Source: an uncultured Desulfobulbaceae bacterium (lineage in GTDB: Bacteria; Desulfobacterota; Desulfobulbia; Desulfobulbales; Desulfobulbaceae). From it: a DNA stretch of 8,154 nt. Below the pieces are notes generated by a model. It made no database searches, was not told the DNA's origin, and was given only the letters and a program-made list of their open reading frames with translations. This document shows, in pieces, positions 6,786 through 8,154 of the stretch. The position numbers were made by a program, and so were the translations under genes. The stretch spans positions 1-8,154 of the forward strand of contig CALZIH010000267.1 in NCBI GenBank assembly GCA_945787305.1. Direction: 5' to 3'. Numbering within the stretch: the first letter of the stretch is position 1; each line of letters opens with the position of its first letter.

Positions 6786-8015
6786 ATGAAACATACAACT
6801 CTTGCTTTCCTCTGCGCCCTGACATTGCTTGCCGGAAAAGCGCATGCCGAAGTACCCGCAATCCTGGTAACCGAGTACACCCCCATGGTGACCAACAGCA
6901 GTCATCTGGCAATGCACGGCATGCATCTGGTCTGGCAGGCAAAGGGTGGGCTCTACAACACAACATCGACGGGAATGGACTGGGAAATCTTTGCCTACGA
7001 TCTGCAAGCAGGCACCATCAGTCAAATTACCGATGATGCAGATGACGATCTCATGCCACGAACCGACGGAAATTCTATTGTGTGGCAGAAACATGATCCG
7101 CGGGAGGGCAACCAGGTATTTCTCTACAATCTGAGCGGAAACAATCCCCAGGGTGGGACCAAAATTTCAACGGCAGAGGATGGAGACAATTTTGCTCCGG
7201 CTATTACAGACGGCATCGTTGTCTGGAACAGACAAAAGGTAGGACAAGCATATCATCCCCAGGAGATATTGTACTACAATACTAAAACACAATATGGCCC
7301 GGTGGTTATCTCCAACCCTGCGTATAATTCTAGCACTCCACGTATCGTTGCCGGCCAGATCATCTTTAAACAAGACAATCCGAACGGAACAGATACAATT
7401 CTCACCTACGATGTAAACGAGCAGAACCCGGTGGCCAAACCGGCACCGACAGATTTCCCCTGGTACGCCACCAGCAAGCAAGTTGACGGTCAACAAACAG
7501 TGCTCTCAAGATATAGCGGAACAAACCGAGAAATCTTTCTCCACACCAGAAAAAATGGATACACCCCAATAACCGCCAATGGCTTGGCAAATAAAAGCCC
7601 GGTTATCAGCCAGAACCACATCGCATGGACTGCACAGAATGATATTTATCTTGCCGAAATTGCCCGATTGATGCAGGTGCAGACCACAAGCGGTTCCGAC
7701 AGTTGGGCAACTGGGTTCAGGGCCTTCTGGTCAGCTCTTTCCGGCGGAGTTGATCACTACATAATGGATGTAGCGACTGATCCTGACTTCAAAAACTTTG
7801 TTGAAGGATACAGGGGCTTGCAGGTGGGTAATGCAACGCAATATTTTGTCGGCGGGCTAAACCCGGAAACGACCTATTATTACAGGGTACAAGCTGTTAT
7901 AAACGGTTCAACAACCGATTACTCGCAAAAGGTTGCAGTTAAACTTCCAAAGGCAGGGGCAATAGCGCCGGGGGTGAAAGCGCTTCCGCATATTTACAAT
8001 CTGCTCTTGAAATAG
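6786..8015 (+). CDS. Secreted beta-propeller protein with C-terminal fibronectin type III domain
   Basis: A 409-residue protein. Residues 1-21 are a signal peptide ending GKAHA, followed by EVPA. Residues 30-295 contain repeats of the TolB/WD40-like propeller kind: each pairs a 'DG.IVW' strand with an 'IFAYDL...ITDD' strand (WEIFAYDLQAGTISQITDD; TDGNSIVWQ; VFLYNLSG; TDGIVVWNR; ILYYNT; REIFLHTR; QNHIAWTAQNDIYLAE). Residues 296-388 fit a fibronectin type III domain, with FRAFWSALSGGVDHYIMDVA and the signature LNPETTYYYRVQAV. The last 20 residues form a short tail (PHIYNLLLK) with no sorting signal that I recognise. TolB-like periplasmic or surface proteins use such propellers for protein or sugar binding. 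No enzyme motif is seen. Its position 57 nt after the beta-helix gene, on the same strand, suggests co-expression and perhaps a joint surface structure. The domain assignment is good; the function is unknown. Confidence 0.88.
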   Translation: MKHTTLAFLCALTLLAGKAHAEVPAILVTEYTPMVTNSSHLAMHGMHLVWQAKGGLYNTTSTGMDWEIFAYDLQAGTISQITDDADDDLMPRTDGNSIVWQKHDPREGNQVFLYNLSGNNPQGGTKISTAEDGDNFAPAITDGIVVWNRQKVGQAYHPQEILYYNTKTQYGPVVISNPAYNSSTPRIVAGQIIFKQDNPNGTDTILTYDVNEQNPVAKPAPTDFPWYATSKQVDGQQTVLSRYSGTNREIFLHTRKNGYTPITANGLANKSPVISQNHIAWTAQNDIYLAEIARLMQVQTTSGSDSWATGFRAFWSALSGGVDHYIMDVATDPDFKNFVEGYRGLQVGNATQYFVGGLNPETTYYYRVQAVINGSTTDYSQKVAVKLPKAGAIAPGVKALPHIYNLLLK

Positions 8016-8023
8016 GAACAAAA

Positions 8024-8154
8024 TTATATTTTCTTGAAAATATAGAGATCACCGGCAATCCATTGATCCCGCTCTTTACGGATCTCGGCTCCTTTGGTAT
8101 GCATCAACTGCCAGCCGTTTTCGGCTGCCATTTCCTGCACATAGCTTTGGTGAT
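8024..8154 (-). CDS. C-terminal end of a probable SAM-dependent methyltransferase (partial)
   Basis: Only the last 43 codons are inside the window; the gene enters from the right edge and stops at TAA (8026-8024). The visible sequence begins HQSYVQEMAAENGWQLMHTK and continues GAEIRKERDQWIAGDLYIFK, ending KKI. The order S.-Y-V...A-..-G-W, then a strand, I-R-K-E, then I-x-G-x-L-Y-I-F is the usual C-terminal end of class I methyltransferases, where the last strands read '..v.G.l.v..r'. The catalytic and SAM-binding part lies outside the window, so this is a family-style match only. The gene converges on the propeller-FnIII gene with 8 nt between the two stop codons. Confidence 0.6.
   Translation of the reverse strand, partial: HQSYVQEMAAENGWQLMHTKGAEIRKERDQWIAGDLYIFKKI
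8025..8044. repeat. AT-rich palindrome at the convergent gene ends
   Basis: TATATTTTC (8025-8033) and GAAAATATA (8036-8044) are exact reverse complements separated by TT. It lies between two convergent genes, just past the stop codon at 8013-8015 and within the last codons of the minus-strand gene. It could act as a weak bidirectional terminator, but the stem is nearly all A-T and there is no GC-rich base, so this is uncertain. Confidence 0.35.

Overview
The window looks like chromosomal DNA from a Gram-negative bacterium, most plausibly of the Desulfobacterota (the former Deltaproteobacteria). The grounds are the cNMP-binding plus DUF4388 (PATAN) protein at the left end, Sec signal peptides on every gene of the right half, and the style of the secreted beta-helix and propeller-FnIII proteins. 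This placement is inference; there is no rRNA or marker gene here.

Layout. 117-1211 (+) encodes a cytoplasmic regulatory protein with a Cys-containing N-terminal domain, a cyclic-nucleotide-binding fold and a DUF4388 domain. 1212-2501 has no intact gene. On the minus strand it holds two decayed genes: a Cys-rich secreted protein (1291-1812), broken by one nonsense codon and two frameshifts, and a second unidentified protein (2054-2343), broken by one nonsense codon and a slip in a GA repeat. 2502-4383 and 4710-6728 (+) are tandem paralogues encoding secreted right-handed parallel beta-helix proteins. The first is interrupted at 4021-4045, where about 62 nt are missing relative to the second and an inverted repeat sits on the junction. 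6786-8015 (+), 57 nt further on, encodes a secreted beta-propeller plus fibronectin type III protein. 8024-8154 (-) is the C-terminal end of a convergent gene, probably a SAM-dependent methyltransferase.

How the parts fit. The second beta-helix gene and the propeller-FnIII gene probably form an operon, fed by a good sigma-70-like promoter at 4426-4453 with a leader of about 250 nt rich in inverted repeats. The products look like exported, repeat-built binding or scaffold proteins. No catalytic site is evident, so a role at the cell surface or in the extracellular matrix is only an inference. Duplication in the beta-helix pair together with three decaying genes marks this as a fast-evolving accessory locus. 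I saw no CRISPR array, tRNA, rRNA or transposase.
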